Assembly (NCBI RefSeq): GCF_932526225.1
Contig: NC_064041.1
Span: 3,544,699-3,608,698, forward strand
DNA length: 64,000 nucleotides
Origin: Nematostella vectensis
Taxonomy: Eukaryota > Cnidaria > Anthozoa > Actiniaria > Edwardsiidae
Direction: 5' to 3'
Each line of letters begins with the position of its first letter. Within the stretch, counting starts at the first letter, position 1. Positions 39,184 to 51,887 of the stretch are shown one piece after another. The notes beneath the pieces were generated by a model. That model was given only the letters and a program-made list of their open reading frames with translations, was not told the DNA's origin and searched no databases. The translations under genes were made by a program, and so were the position numbers.

Positions 39184-39714
39184 TGACCCTTACCTAGTTA
39201 CGCTAACCTTAACCCAGTTACGATAACCCCAACCCAGTTTCGCTAGCCCTAGTCCAGTTACGCTAGTCCTAACCCAGTTACGCTAACCCTAACCCAGTTA
39301 CGCTAGCCTTAACCCAGTTGCGCTAACCCTAACCCAGTTACGCTAACCCTAACCCAGTTACGCTAGCCTTAAACCAGTTACGCTAGTCCTAACCCAGTTA
39401 CGCTAACCCTAACCCAGTTACGCTAACCCTAACCCAGTTACGCTAGCCTTAACCCAGTTACGCTAGTCCTAACCCAGTTACGCTAACCCTAACCCAGTTA
39501 CGCTAACCCTAACCCAGTTACGCTAGCCTTAACCCAGTTACGCTAGTCCTAACCCAGTTACGCTAACCCTAACCCAGTTACGCTAACCCTAACCCAGTTA
39601 CGCTAGCCTTAACCCAGTTACGCTAGTCCTAACCCAGTTACGCTAACCCTAACCCAGTTACGCTAGCCATAACCCAGTTGCGCTAACCCTTACCCAGTTA
39701 CGCTAGCCTTAACC
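39184..39714. repeat. 20-bp telomere-like satellite, left block
   Basis: About 26 copies of a 20-bp unit with consensus CGCTAACCCTAACCCAGTTA. Four sequence types (AACCC, AGCCT, AGTCC at the variable position) recur in fixed order, making an 80-bp higher-order repeat over 39381-39660. Array ends at the inserted element. Confidence 0.97.
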
Positions 39715-40837
39715 AAGAGACCATGATATAAGAGAACGAATCCCCGTGGCCCATGATAAGGTCCTAGAAAGCTATTTTTAGATTGCGCGAGCTTGTCAAT
39801 CATAGCATCCATACATGGTTCGTCGCGCCATATTTGGTTATGGGCACCACGAGCTAGTACAATTTCACACCAAATTTTTTCCCTATGCACTTCTTTACTT
39901 CGTTCGCTACCTGTTTTTATCCTTTTAGCTTCTCTTCAAGGCTCATGATCACAATGCTACTCATGGAGTGGTGTCCTGTTATCTGTTAAGTTATCTAATG
40001 TTCAGTTATCTAAATGTTATATAAATAATTGAACGGGAAGACGTCGGGGAGAATTTGAATTTGAATTTGGAGTTCATTCAAGATGCGTCGTGCAGATTCC
40101 TAAAAAGTTATTTTTCTCTGCAATTCGGTGAGATGGAATACCTAGGCATTCTCAGAGTCTATGTTATGTATTTTAATACAAGAAGGCCTTTATTTTTCTT
40201 TGATTTATAACATTTTTAGATGAATGAACTTCAATTTTTCACGCAAATGTTCAGAAATCATGTCACTCAAGAAACCCTTGTCACTGGAATAAGATCTACC
40301 TCATTATAAAGACTTGAAATCTTTTATTTGTAATATCGGTGTGAATATAATGGTATTTTAATACCAGAACTTAAAAGTTCTGGATGTATCTTTTTCATTA
40401 AAAGGGAATTGGAAGAGAATTGTGTTTTGTAAACACAGATTTATGATTGATTGTTGTGTTATAAGTAATTTGCGAATCAGCAGTGAAATCTTTTACTGGG
40501 AAAGTTGATCCCAGAGCCTAAAATCACGCACTTTATGCTTTTCAATGTCCCAGAAACGGTTGATTGGCTCCAGCGTACTCTATGGAAGATCATTTTTACA
40601 GCGTTCGTAAAAAAGGAAGGTATTTTCGGTCAAAAAGATTTCCGAAACATCCTTTGCCGGATCACATTGCTCAAGATGTGATCGCGCGCAAGACACTTGT
40701 TTGCTAGGAAACGTGAGCGCTAACCAATCAGAGCCGTATCTAAAAATAACTGCTTGTTCTAAAAATAGCTTTCACGGACGTCATCATTGGAACATACCCT
40801 AATACGGGGGATTCGTTCTCTTACATCATGGTCTCTT
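39715..40837. mobile_element. 1123-bp non-autonomous TIR transposon inside the satellite
   Basis: Ends AAGAGACCATGATATAAG and its inverted copy, matching over about 32 bp with one mismatch. A weaker inverted match (with AAAGCTATTTTTAGA on both sides) extends to about 70 bp. It is flanked by a perfect 9-bp direct duplication GCCTTAACC (39706-39714 and 40838-40846). No transposase ORF. Long TIRs and a 9-bp target duplication suggest a Mutator-like (MULE) non-autonomous element. Confidence 0.85.
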
Positions 40838-43585
40838 GCCTTAACCCAGTTGCGCTAAACCCTAACCCAGTTACGCTAACCCTAACCCAGTGCCGCTAAC
40901 CTTAACCCAGATACGATAACCCTAACCCAGTTTCGCTAGCTCTAACCCAGTTGCGCTAACCTTAACCCCAGTTACGCTTACCCTAACTCAGTTACGCTTA
41001 CCCTAACCCAGTTACGCTTACCCTAACCCAGTTACGCTAGCCCTAGCCCAGTTACGCTAGTCCTAACCCAGTTACGCTAGCCATAAGCCAGTAACGCTAA
41101 CTTTAACCCAGTTGCGCTAGCCCTAGCCCAGTTGTGCTAAACCCTAACCCAGCGCCGCTAACCCTAACCCAGTTACGCTAGCCCTAACCCCAGTTGCGCT
41201 TACCCTAGCCCAGTTGTGCTAAACCCTAACCCAGTTACGCTAGCCATAACCCAGTTACGCTAACCTTAACCCAGCGCCGCTAACCCTAACCCAGTTACGC
41301 TAGTCCTAACCCAGTTACGCTAGTCCTAACCCAGTTACGCTAACCCTAACCCAGGTATGCCAGCCCTAAACCAGTTACACTAACCCTAACCCAGTTACGC
41401 TAGCCCTTACCCAGTTACACTAACCCTAACCCAGTTGCGTTATCCCTAACCGAGGTATGCCAGCCCTAACCCAGTTACGCTAACCTTAACCCAGTTACGC
41501 TAACCATGACCCAGTTGCGCTAGCCCTAAACCAGTTGCGCTTACCCTAACCCAGTTACACTAACCCTAACCCAGTTACGCTAACCCTAACCCAGTTACGC
41601 TAGCCCTAGCCCAGTTACGCTAGTCCTAACCCAGTTACGCTAACCCTAACCCAGTTACGCTAACCATTACCCATTTACGCTAGCCCTAGCCCAGTTACGC
41701 TAGTCCTAACCCAGTTGCGCTTGCCCTAACCCAGTTACACTAACCCTAACCCAGTTACGCTAGCCCTAACCCAGTTTCGCTAACCCTTACCCAGTTACGC
41801 TAGCCCTCACCCAGTTACACTAACCCTAACCCAGTTGCGCTATCCCTAACCCAGGTATGCCAGCACTAAAACAGTTACACTAACCCTAACCCAGTTATCA
41901 CGCTAGCCCTTATTAAGTTCTGGATGTATCTTTTTCATTAAAAGGGAATTAAAAGGGAGTTACACTAACCCTAACCCAGTTGCGCCATCCCTAACCCGGG
42001 TATGCCAGCCCTAAACCGGTTACACTAACCCTAACCCAGTTACGCTAGCCCTTACCCAATTACACTAACCCTAACCCAGTTGCGCTATCCCTAACCCAGT
42101 TACGCTAACTCTTGCCCAGTTACGCTAACCCTAACCCAGTTACGCTAACCCTAACCCAGTTACGCTAACCCTAACCCAGTTTCGCTAACCCTAACCCAGT
42201 TACGCTAACCCTTGCCCAGTTACGCTAGCCCTAGCCCAGTTACGCTAGTCCTAACCCAGTTACGCTAGCCCTAACCCAGTTACGCTAGCCCTAACCTAGT
42301 TACGCTAACCCTAACCCTGTTACGCTATCCCTAACCCAGGTATGCCAACCCTAAACCAGTTACACTAACCCTAACCCAGTTACGCTAGCCCTTACCCAGT
42401 TACGCTAGCCCTAGTCCTGTTACGCTAGTCCTAACCCAGTTACGCTAACCCTAACCCAGTTACGCTATCCCTAACCCAGGTATGCCAGCCCTAAACCAGT
42501 TACACTAGCCCTAACCCAGTTACGCTAGCCCTTACCCAGTTACGCTAACCTTAACCCAGTTGCGCTATCCCTAACCTAGGTATGCCAGCCCTAAACCAGT
42601 TACGCTAACCCTAACCCAGTTACGCTAACCCTTACCCAGTTACGCTAGCCCTAGTCCTGTTACGCTAGTCCTAACCCAGTTACGCTAACCCTAACCCAGT
42701 TACGCTATCCCTAACCCAGGTATGCCAGCCCTAAACCAGTTACACTAGCCCTAACCCAGTTACGCTAGCCCTTACCCAGTTACACTAACCCTAACCCAGT
42801 TGCGCTATCCCTAACCCAGGTATGCCAGCCCTAACCCAGTTACGCTAACCCTAACCCAGTTACGCTAACCATGACCCAGTTATGCTAGCTCTAAACCAGT
42901 TGCGCTTGCCCTAACCCAGTGGCGCTAACCCTAACCCAGTTACGCGAACCCTAACCCAGTTACGCTAGCCCTAACCCAGTTACGCTAACCCTTACCCAGT
43001 TACGCTAGTTCTAGCCCAGTTACGCTAGTCCTAACCCAGTTACGCTATCCCTAACCCAGTTACGCTAACCCTAACCCAGTTACGCTAACCATGACCCAGT
43101 TATGCTAGCCCTAAACCAGTTGCGCTTGCCCTAACCCAGTTACGCTAGTCCTAACCCAGTTACGCATGCCCTAACCCAGTTACGCTAACCCTAACCCAGT
43201 TACGCTTACCCTAACCCAGTTACGCTAACCCTAACCCAGTTACGCTATCCCTAACCCAGGTATGCCAACCCTAAACCAGTTACACTAACCCTAACCCAGT
43301 TACGCTAGCCCTTACCCAGTTACGCTAACCCTAACCCAGTTGCGCTATCCCTAACCCAGGTGTGCCAGCCCTAAACCAGTTACGCTAACTTTAACCCAGT
43401 TACGCTAACCCTTACCCAGTTACGCTAACCCTAACCCAGTTACGCTAGCCCTAACCCAGGTATGCCAGCCCTAAACCAGTTACACTAACCCTAACCCAGT
43501 TACGCTAGCCCTAACCCAGTTACGCTAGCCCTTACCCAGTTACGCTAACCCTAACCCAGTGGCGCTGACCCTAACTCAGTTACGC
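40838..43585. repeat. 20-bp telomere-like satellite, right block
   Basis: About 137 further copies of the same 20-bp unit, more diverged (variants GGTATGCCAGCCCTAAACCA, CAGTTACACTAACCC). A 240-bp (12-unit) segment at about 42401-42640 is repeated at 42641-42880. It carries one non-satellite scrap at 41915-41950. A few degraded copies persist at 43978-44020. Confidence 0.97.
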
Positions 43586-44868
43586 AGGCCTGCCTGCGCA
43601 ACCCCCGCCCACCCCCTACAACGGCCGAAAGTACACAATCGGTTCACAATAGACCTGCTATCTGTGGACACAAATGAAAAAATTGATAAAAAAAGCATTC
43701 TAGATCACTTTGGAATGCCATAAATCTAAGTCAAATTTTTTGGAAGCCGAATTCGGTAATAAACGTTCTGTGGATATACTGCTATGGCATGAAATAACCT
43801 TTTTTTTTCGGGGGGGGGGGGGGGGGTGATGAGGTATTTATCAGAAAACTCATGCCTCCCCCCCTCTCCCGGAAGGTTAAGGAAGTCTGTTTTTTTTTAA
43901 TTGCGCACACCTCCCCCCCCCCCCCCCCCACCACCACCCCAAGGAAAAAATTCCTGGGTACGGGCCTGGTGCGCCAGCCATAACCCGGTTGCACTTACCC
44001 TAACACAGTTGCTCCAGCCCTTAGTTCTAACAGGGTATGTTATTATTTTAGATATTTTGTCCTTGACAGGGTCAGGGTTACAGACCCTTGGTAACATCCC
44101 TTCACCCAATCCAAACCCCCCCTTCCCCTCCCCCGTGCTAAAATATCGCTTTTATGGATACTTATGTCCTATAGAAAATCATTAAAAACAACAAAAGTGC
44201 ATCTTCTTTATTGGACGTCTACTATTTCAATTAATAAAAAAAAAAAACTCAGACAGCATATTTCAGAAGTTGCTTTAGAATGGCATGTCTGTAGAGAACT
44301 ATAATTCGCATACATAACGACAAGTATTGTGGACGAATGCCGGTTATCAACTAGATGGACAAGTCTTTCGCCACATGGAATGGATACCGTAAATGATCTA
44401 ATAAACGCCCGGGGCGTTTATTTAATTTCGATGGTCGGAAGGGGGGCGTTCAATAGAAAGGAGGCGTAATATGATATAAAGGTATATAGGTATAGCATAG
44501 GCATATAGGTATAGACTTATCAAGAGTTTATAGCAAATAAAACAGGCGTGAAAAGTTGTGTCGAACCGTTTTATGTGGAACCGTTTTATTGTTTAAACTT
44601 AAGAGGTTTGTTACGAAATTGAAAGAGAAAAGAGTAAACAATAAACTTCACGGCAGGATATTTTTCTAATTGTATTTGTGGTTTAATCAATGTTTTTTGT
44701 TTCTGAATGTGCTTCCAATACCTTCCAAAGAAGCTTTGCAACAAATTGAAAACATGTTTTACTGACGTATAAACCTTGTTGCTGACACTCTACACCTCAA
44801 ATACAGCGTGCGGATCGAGCATAACCCAGCAAAGAGCAGCTCACAAATCCAAGAAATGTGATGAAAAA
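43586..44868. other. Non-coding, with G/C homopolymers
   Basis: Contains poly-G (about 43811-43826) and poly-C (about 43913-43930) runs and the inverted word AAACGCCCGGGGCGTTT near 44405. Holds the presumed promoter of the 44869 gene. Confidence 0.45.
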
Positions 44869-46803
44869 ATGGAGAAAAAGTTGGGAAAACCAATGAACTC
44901 TGGTGACGACCACTACAAAGAATCCGTTTTTCACTTCGATGATAATGAGATGGGGTTTCTTGTTTCGGGCACAGAATCCACCAGCGATTCAGGGAGTATG
45001 CATTTTAATAAAAGTGGAGAGGCAAAGAGAAACTATTTTAGGAGAAAAGGTATGGATTCGGAAACCCAAAGAGAATCTCGCAACGACGTAGACACCTTTG
45101 GTTTACTGAGAAAGAAGAAAGATTCTACTACAAGACGGAAAGTTTACCATTGTGGTTTTGTACCTGAAGAATTGATACAATACAATGACCCAGCAGAATA
45201 TTCTGTACACAGCACAAGCTCCAAAGACCGGCCGAAAAGACCAGAAAGAATACACAGTCTGATACCTAGACTTGAGAATAACATCGGAAAGTGTGTCTCT
45301 AGGGACGATATAACTTACCTTGGTGAAATGGCAAAACGAATGAAAGAGAACTATCAATTTATCAGTCCTCAATCTATAGAAGAGCGTACTCACAAGAGAG
45401 TTACCGCAGATGATAAAAGCATATCACCTAATGAAAGAAGTGAAATAATACATCCACCAACAAAGACTGTTAGCACTGATATGGCTACATTCTCGAATGG
45501 TGTTGAAGATTTTTTGGACAACGAAAGAAAAGTGGCAAGACGGCAGAGTGTCGGTGGTAACTCACCTTGGCTCACTGGAAAGAGTTCTCCTGATGAGGGG
45601 TGTGCAAAATTCATCGTCGATGTTCACGTGTCGAATATTCCTGGGTTGAAAGGAAGATCTGGGTTGATTAGAAGGCATAGTGTTGGTATTGACACCATGT
45701 CGCGAGCAAGTTCTAACCCACATTTAAAAGGAACACTATCAGAAAATTTGCCATTTTGTGCAACTGGCTTCGCTTATTGTCACCAGTCGCCAGTTCTCAT
45801 TTCTGAGACAGATACTCTTCGAGATAAGCCAATGATGAGGAATAGCAGAAATAGTGTCGTGTCGAGTAGTAGACAAAGACGTGATGCAGTGAAACGGAAA
45901 AACTTGAAACAATATCACAGAGATGATAAACTACACGATGACATTTTCAATCACAAAGCTTCAAACTTGGTTACCGATAATGTGGGCAGTGTACCAGCAT
46001 CGATGGGATGCACAGAAAGCAATGCCCTATCAGCGGATGTCCTATTCTTGTCGAGGCGCTCGAGTTTGGTGCCGCCCATACCCACTAAGTCATCACAGCG
46101 TTGCTCTTTAGATAAAACTACCGGAAGTCCTGCTTCTAAGACGGTGAGTCCGGATTCTATCGAGATCTCCCACGCAAAAGGAAAACAAATGCTGCCGGAA
46201 TCGGATTCAGTGAGCAACAAGAGCAGCGATCGAGTTCTTCTTGAAGCTTGTAGCAAGTTAATGAGTGGTGTAAGCTCAGCTAGAGCGAGCGTAACAGATT
46301 CCCAATGGAGAAACCTACTTGTTCCACCTCCTAGTCGGCAAACGGACAGATCAGGAAGATCAAGTCCTAATGATCCACCACTTCCACCTTTGATAGTACC
46401 AAAGAAAATAATGCCAGAACACGCGACATATCCACGAAACAATGAACGCGAAGTCTTCAACCCCGAAATTAACAGGCCGGAAATTATCCCCTTAGTTACC
46501 GTTACTAGGGAAGATGACGAAGAACCGCTTTATTCAAGAGAAGATGAGCTAGACATCGGTGAAATGGTTTTACGAGAAGAACCGTTTCACCCCAGTGAGG
46601 GTAAGCTAGAAATCGGTGAAATGGTCTTCAGAGGAAGTCTGCCTCCATTATTAGCACCTACACTTATAGACTCCAAAAGGCTTGCACCTCCTATGGCGCA
46701 TGTGGGATCCCTCAAGGCTTCACACCCGTGTCTGGGACCACTTGTAGAGGAAGGTGGAAATTTCTCGTTGCCACCGCTACCGGGGAGTGCAGAAAAAGAA
46801 TAA
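44869..46803 (+). CDS. Unknown serine-rich protein, about 644 aa
   Basis: A long uninterrupted ORF with no recognised domain. I start it at the ATG at 44869 (good context, A at -3 and G at +4): the open frame extends further 5' to 44776 but without an ATG, so an upstream coding exon spliced in near 44805 is possible. The protein is hydrophilic and probably mostly disordered. It has three basophilic-kinase-type motifs (ARRQSV, IRRHSV, SRRSSL), a proline-rich stretch (NDPPLPPLIVP) and, near the C-terminus, a 19-residue unit present twice in tandem, each copy with the core IGEMV. No signal peptide or membrane span. Length and codon sense make chance unlikely. Not matched to any family; probably cytoplasmic or nuclear, by inference only. 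Confidence 0.75.
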   Translation: MEKKLGKPMNSGDDHYKESVFHFDDNEMGFLVSGTESTSDSGSMHFNKSGEAKRNYFRRKGMDSETQRESRNDVDTFGLLRKKKDSTTRRKVYHCGFVPEELIQYNDPAEYSVHSTSSKDRPKRPERIHSLIPRLENNIGKCVSRDDITYLGEMAKRMKENYQFISPQSIEERTHKRVTADDKSISPNERSEIIHPPTKTVSTDMATFSNGVEDFLDNERKVARRQSVGGNSPWLTGKSSPDEGCAKFIVDVHVSNIPGLKGRSGLIRRHSVGIDTMSRASSNPHLKGTLSENLPFCATGFAYCHQSPVLISETDTLRDKPMMRNSRNSVVSSSRQRRDAVKRKNLKQYHRDDKLHDDIFNHKASNLVTDNVGSVPASMGCTESNALSADVLFLSRRSSLVPPIPTKSSQRCSLDKTTGSPASKTVSPDSIEISHAKGKQMLPESDSVSNKSSDRVLLEACSKLMSGVSSARASVTDSQWRNLLVPPPSRQTDRSGRSSPNDPPLPPLIVPKKIMPEHATYPRNNEREVFNPEINRPEIIPLVTVTREDDEEPLYSREDELDIGEMVLREEPFHPSEGKLEIGEMVFRGSLPPLLAPTLIDSKRLAPPMAHVGSLKASHPCLGPLVEEGGNFSLPPLPGSAEKE

Positions 46804-46816
46804 GCTTGTGGCAAAA

Positions 46817-48095
<1,279 letters not shown>

Positions 48096-48950
48096 ATGTC
48101 TTTGAGACCACCAATTGAGGTAGAAATTGAAAAAGAAGCGAACCTTAGAGACCAAAAAAGAAAAATTCTTCAGCGCCTTAAAACGCAACAGAATTCGATC
48201 ACCAATTTGGAAGTTAAGCCTTCGCTTTCACCATGGCTCGCGACGAGACTCGAACAGGAACCGAGGAAGATTGATGTGGATGATTTCACATGCGACTCGG
48301 GGACTCCGAGGATTGTAATTCAAAGTCAGGGAAGAGAAAGCAAATTTGATGATAATTTAATGATTACGACTCCAATAAGACAAACATCGAGGACTGAAGA
48401 CAGCTCTGTTTACGTTCCTTCTTTTCAATGCAAAAGTCCAACAAGAGGCTTGCTTGGATATAATACTCCCCTTAAGAGAGATTCATACGAATCACCAAAG
48501 CTTACCAAAAAATTTAGCAAAATTTCAATACCAAGCCACGAGAGCAAAGAGCGACAGATGGCTATCGGAAGTGAGATAGGCTCTGAGCTTCCTTCAATAC
48601 GTGTAGATGCCATAGACAGTACCACGAGTAGACAAACAAGTGGACTTCGCAGATGCGCAAGCTTCAGTGACATCACTTCATCAAATGGAGAAGACAGGCG
48701 GCAAGATAGGTCTATATGGTCGAGCGCTGAGAACAGGAACTTTTTAAGTGTCGGAGGCGGTGATTTGAGAAAAGCTTCAAGTCTTCCATCTATTTATGAT
48801 GAAATGAGCTCGTCAAATAGTGACAGTTTTGAGCTGACAACGGGCTTCGCCAAACACCAGCAGGAGAGACTGGAAAGGGATTTTTTGCGAGTTGAGGAAA
48901 CTCTTACAAAAACATTTAGTGATTTAAGGAGGTATTTGAAACCGAGCTGA
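48096..48950 (+). CDS. Unknown serine-rich protein, 284 aa
   Basis: ATG-initiated single-exon ORF, 1.3 kb downstream of and in the same direction as the previous unknown gene. The N-terminal 35 residues are charged and likely helical (EIEKEANLRDQKRKILQRLK). The middle is serine/threonine-rich with RRCASFSDI and RKASSLPSIYDE, both typical basophilic kinase or 14-3-3 style sites. The C-terminus is again charged and helical (RLERDFLRVEETLTKTF) and ends LRRYLKPS. No recognised domain. The RRxS pattern resembles that of its neighbour, so the two may be related or work together; I cannot show homology by eye. An AATAAA lies at about 49382. Confidence 0.7.
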   Translation: MSLRPPIEVEIEKEANLRDQKRKILQRLKTQQNSITNLEVKPSLSPWLATRLEQEPRKIDVDDFTCDSGTPRIVIQSQGRESKFDDNLMITTPIRQTSRTEDSSVYVPSFQCKSPTRGLLGYNTPLKRDSYESPKLTKKFSKISIPSHESKERQMAIGSEIGSELPSIRVDAIDSTTSRQTSGLRRCASFSDITSSNGEDRRQDRSIWSSAENRNFLSVGGGDLRKASSLPSIYDEMSSSNSDSFELTTGFAKHQQERLERDFLRVEETLTKTFSDLRRYLKPS

Positions 48951-50523
48951 GTAGAGGTGTATGTTCAGGCGCGTCCCCAGGCTGAGACGTGGGGGGGGGG
49001 GGGGGTTGCACAGTCATAGGTATCACGTGGAAAATGCATAGTATCTGAAGGGTTCCTTAATTAGGAATTACTCACTTTTTTGCCGTCAAGCGGTGTACGC
49101 GCCTGATGTACACGACTGATGTTTAAATCTATAGGTTTATAGAGTAATTTGTGACGTGTTTCATCTTCCTAAGGCTTTCGTGTGTAAGTCAGAAATTGGG
49201 TATGCACAACTTTTTTCACTTTCCTTGAGAAGAGTATAAATTGCACGATTTCTTCAACAATGTACCACTGTGGGAGCGTTGGGGCCAGGGGATTGTTGCG
49301 TTACATCGTATCACTCACGACTCCCGCACGTTACGATGCGTTATGCAGAAGACCGCTCTTAATGCAAGGAGACGATTAATCAATAAAACTTTGATTTTTT
49401 TAATGATATATCACCGTACGTCCCGCTAAAAAAAGTAATAACGCTTATCGCTTTAGCACAGTTCTTATCGTTTAAAGGTCGACGAAATTTGCTAGGTTCA
49501 TAAAATGTTGAAAAGGTTCTAACGTCCAGAACACTCCTCCAAGTGCTATGTAGCGACTGATTAACCATCTTAGCCAATTATTATAGGTTGGTCTAATTAA
49601 CAGCTCATTTAACATCCTTCAAAGGGCTTAAGACCACAAGCGAATGTCAATAATTAGAATAGAAATTATTATCAATTTCACATTGAGTTTACGCATTGTC
49701 ATAGAATAGTTTGTCTATAAGATGCTAATTTGTGTGTTAGTTGGTAGTTGTATTGTTAAAGAAGCGCTTAAGTTTAATAAGAAAGGATTGAAATTAGGAA
49801 AGAGAAGAATTTAGTCTTTAGTGTCTAGCTACTCTTCCTCCTTAAAAAGATACTAAGCACTTCAAATTATTGATTGCGCAAAATATTGTGCTGGTTTCTA
49901 AGTGGTAGTTGCTGAATCTTTGCACATGGTGAATGGTGGTTTTGTGTGCGCAGGTGTAATATGTGGTAAATTAGAGTTTTTTTATACAATATCGGATCGT
50001 GGTATCGGATTAAAGTAAAGATGGCTATCACGAATGTATCAGTTTAACTTGTACAAAAGAACTGGTAATTCTGTTCTCTTGCGCTGCGCTTAGACGAACA
50101 GAAACATGAAGAAAACGTTGTCGTTGTGAGGGACTGGTACCGAGGACTCTTAGTTTCTTTTCAGATACTTTCTCCATTGACCTAAGATGGTCACAGTCAC
50201 TGTTTTTTTTTTTCTGATTACAAGTCATAATGTTTACGAAGCACCTGTGGTACGGCAACCTTAAAAATGACAAGAATCATGCAGGTTTTCCAAAAAAGGA
50301 ATATATTAGTTTCATTATATGGAAGTGACCGAGTTTGGCAAAAACGACAATTTTTGGCAAACTTTTCTTGATATGTAATTTCCAATGTACCACGCACACG
50401 AGTTGAAGGGGACCTGCCGGTAAGCTTTATTAAATACATAGCGTAACGCATAAATTAATAGCATAATATATTAATATGTGTATTTATCCTACATATCGTA
50501 ACACATAATGTAATGGTATTTAG
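48951..50523. other. 3' flank of the 284-aa gene
   Basis: A poly-G run lies at about 48989-49006, just past the stop codon, and AATAAA at about 49382. No coding signal. Confidence 0.45.
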
Positions 50524-50708
50524 TAAATAAACCCCTTCTGGCGGCTGGGATATCGGCGGATAATGTCCAAGGATGAGAAATGGTACGAAAAATAAACAGT
50601 TGGCCGAGAAGAGAAGCTTTGAGGGCAACTGTGAAATTTTGAGGACCATTTCTCATCCGCGGACATAATCCGCCGACATCACAGTGAGCCAAAGAAGGGG
50701 TTTATTTA
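50524..50708. mobile_element. 185-bp palindromic MITE
   Basis: Inverted arms of about 60 bp: TAAATAAACCCCTTCT at the left and the inverted copy at the right, with GGATGAGAAATGGT near the centre on both sides. No clear target duplication beyond AT-rich sequence. Confidence 0.75.
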
Positions 50709-50710
50709 TT

Positions 50711-51255
50711 TTATATCCCAGTGACTACACTGAAAATGCGAAAAGTGTCTTCTGCGCGCGCAACATGCAACAATTTTTTTATTAGAACAAAAACAACAAG
50801 CTCGAAACTTGCATTTCGACTAATGAATTTACACCTAGACTGTTTTCTTATTGTTCTGCTGAGAGCTGGAATAGAAATTAAAGCAAAAGTTTTCAATTTT
50901 GAAATGTCTTCTGCGCGCGCTGACGTGCACGGGAATGACGCCACGAGCGCGCGCTGTTGTGAAGTTTTTTTGTGCTTTTTATTTCGCGTTTCAGGTTAAA
51001 TTCTAAAAAAATATATTGATGATAATTCTGTAAAAGAAATAAAAAAATCTTTCTGTGCCTTCATAGCGTTTTGAAATCCTTGTTTGAGGAGTTATTGGGC
51101 AGACGAAAAGCGAGTTTTGACTGCACAAAAATCTTCACAGGACAGATCACTTTGGCTGGACGTTATCGACTGATATTTGTCCTGTGAAAATATGCACGTG
51201 ACCCGTATTGACCAATGAGCGCGCAGGAAAATTCATCACTGGGACATAAATAGTA
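50711..51255. mobile_element. Possible inverted-repeat element next to the MITE
   Basis: TATCCCAGTGA at the left and TGTCCCAGTGATGAATTTTC (inverted) at the right, both followed inward by TCTGCGCGC/CCTGCGCGC. The interior holds TGTCTTCTGCGCGC twice (about 50747 and 50905) and a small hairpin at 51133-51190. Confidence 0.45.
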
Positions 51256-51887
51256 ATATACAGGAAATATCATTATTTTGTCTTGTTGCTCATTTCATTT
51301 AATAGTCTATAAAATTTTAAATAGAAAAAATTAATCTCGAGACAACCTCGAGCTATAAGACTACTGGTAGGAGTGATGCTAGAGAGTGAAGGAGTGGTTT
51401 ATATACCACTCAAAAATAACACGCATCTCGGAATGCGTCTCCCAAGGGAAATAAATTATATGTCTGTCTATCCCCCAACAATTCGCAGACATCAATCATC
51501 TTGCCACTACTCTTCCCACTACCTTTAAATAGCAGTTCCTTGCTTCTAGTATGACAACCTGTTAATTCACAGACTAAAAGCACTCTCGTGCAAGTCCCCA
51601 TTTACATGATCCTGGTCGAGTTATGGACCGCTCAAAAATTCGTACCGAAAATAGTGTCTACACGGAACCGTTTTGATCGTGCACATTGTTTACACGTCAC
51701 TTACAGCTAGCTGTCTCTTTTTCATCCAGCTAGGGAGTTTCCATGTGAACGGAACGCGAAACCGTACGAATATCGGTAGAAAATTCGATTGGTATCGTGT
51801 AGAAGGAAGCCCACCATAAAACACATCACCATGCACCCCAAAACAAATAAGACATTATTTTTACACTCACAAAATAATCTTAATATG
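51256..51887. other. Downstream flank of the GNAT gene
   Basis: Holds the presumed GNAT 3' UTR at its right end. No other feature recognised. Confidence 0.4.

Noticed and set aside
39184-43585. A true chromosome end
   Set aside because: Genes lie on both sides and the array is not pure CCCTAA; it is interstitial satellite.
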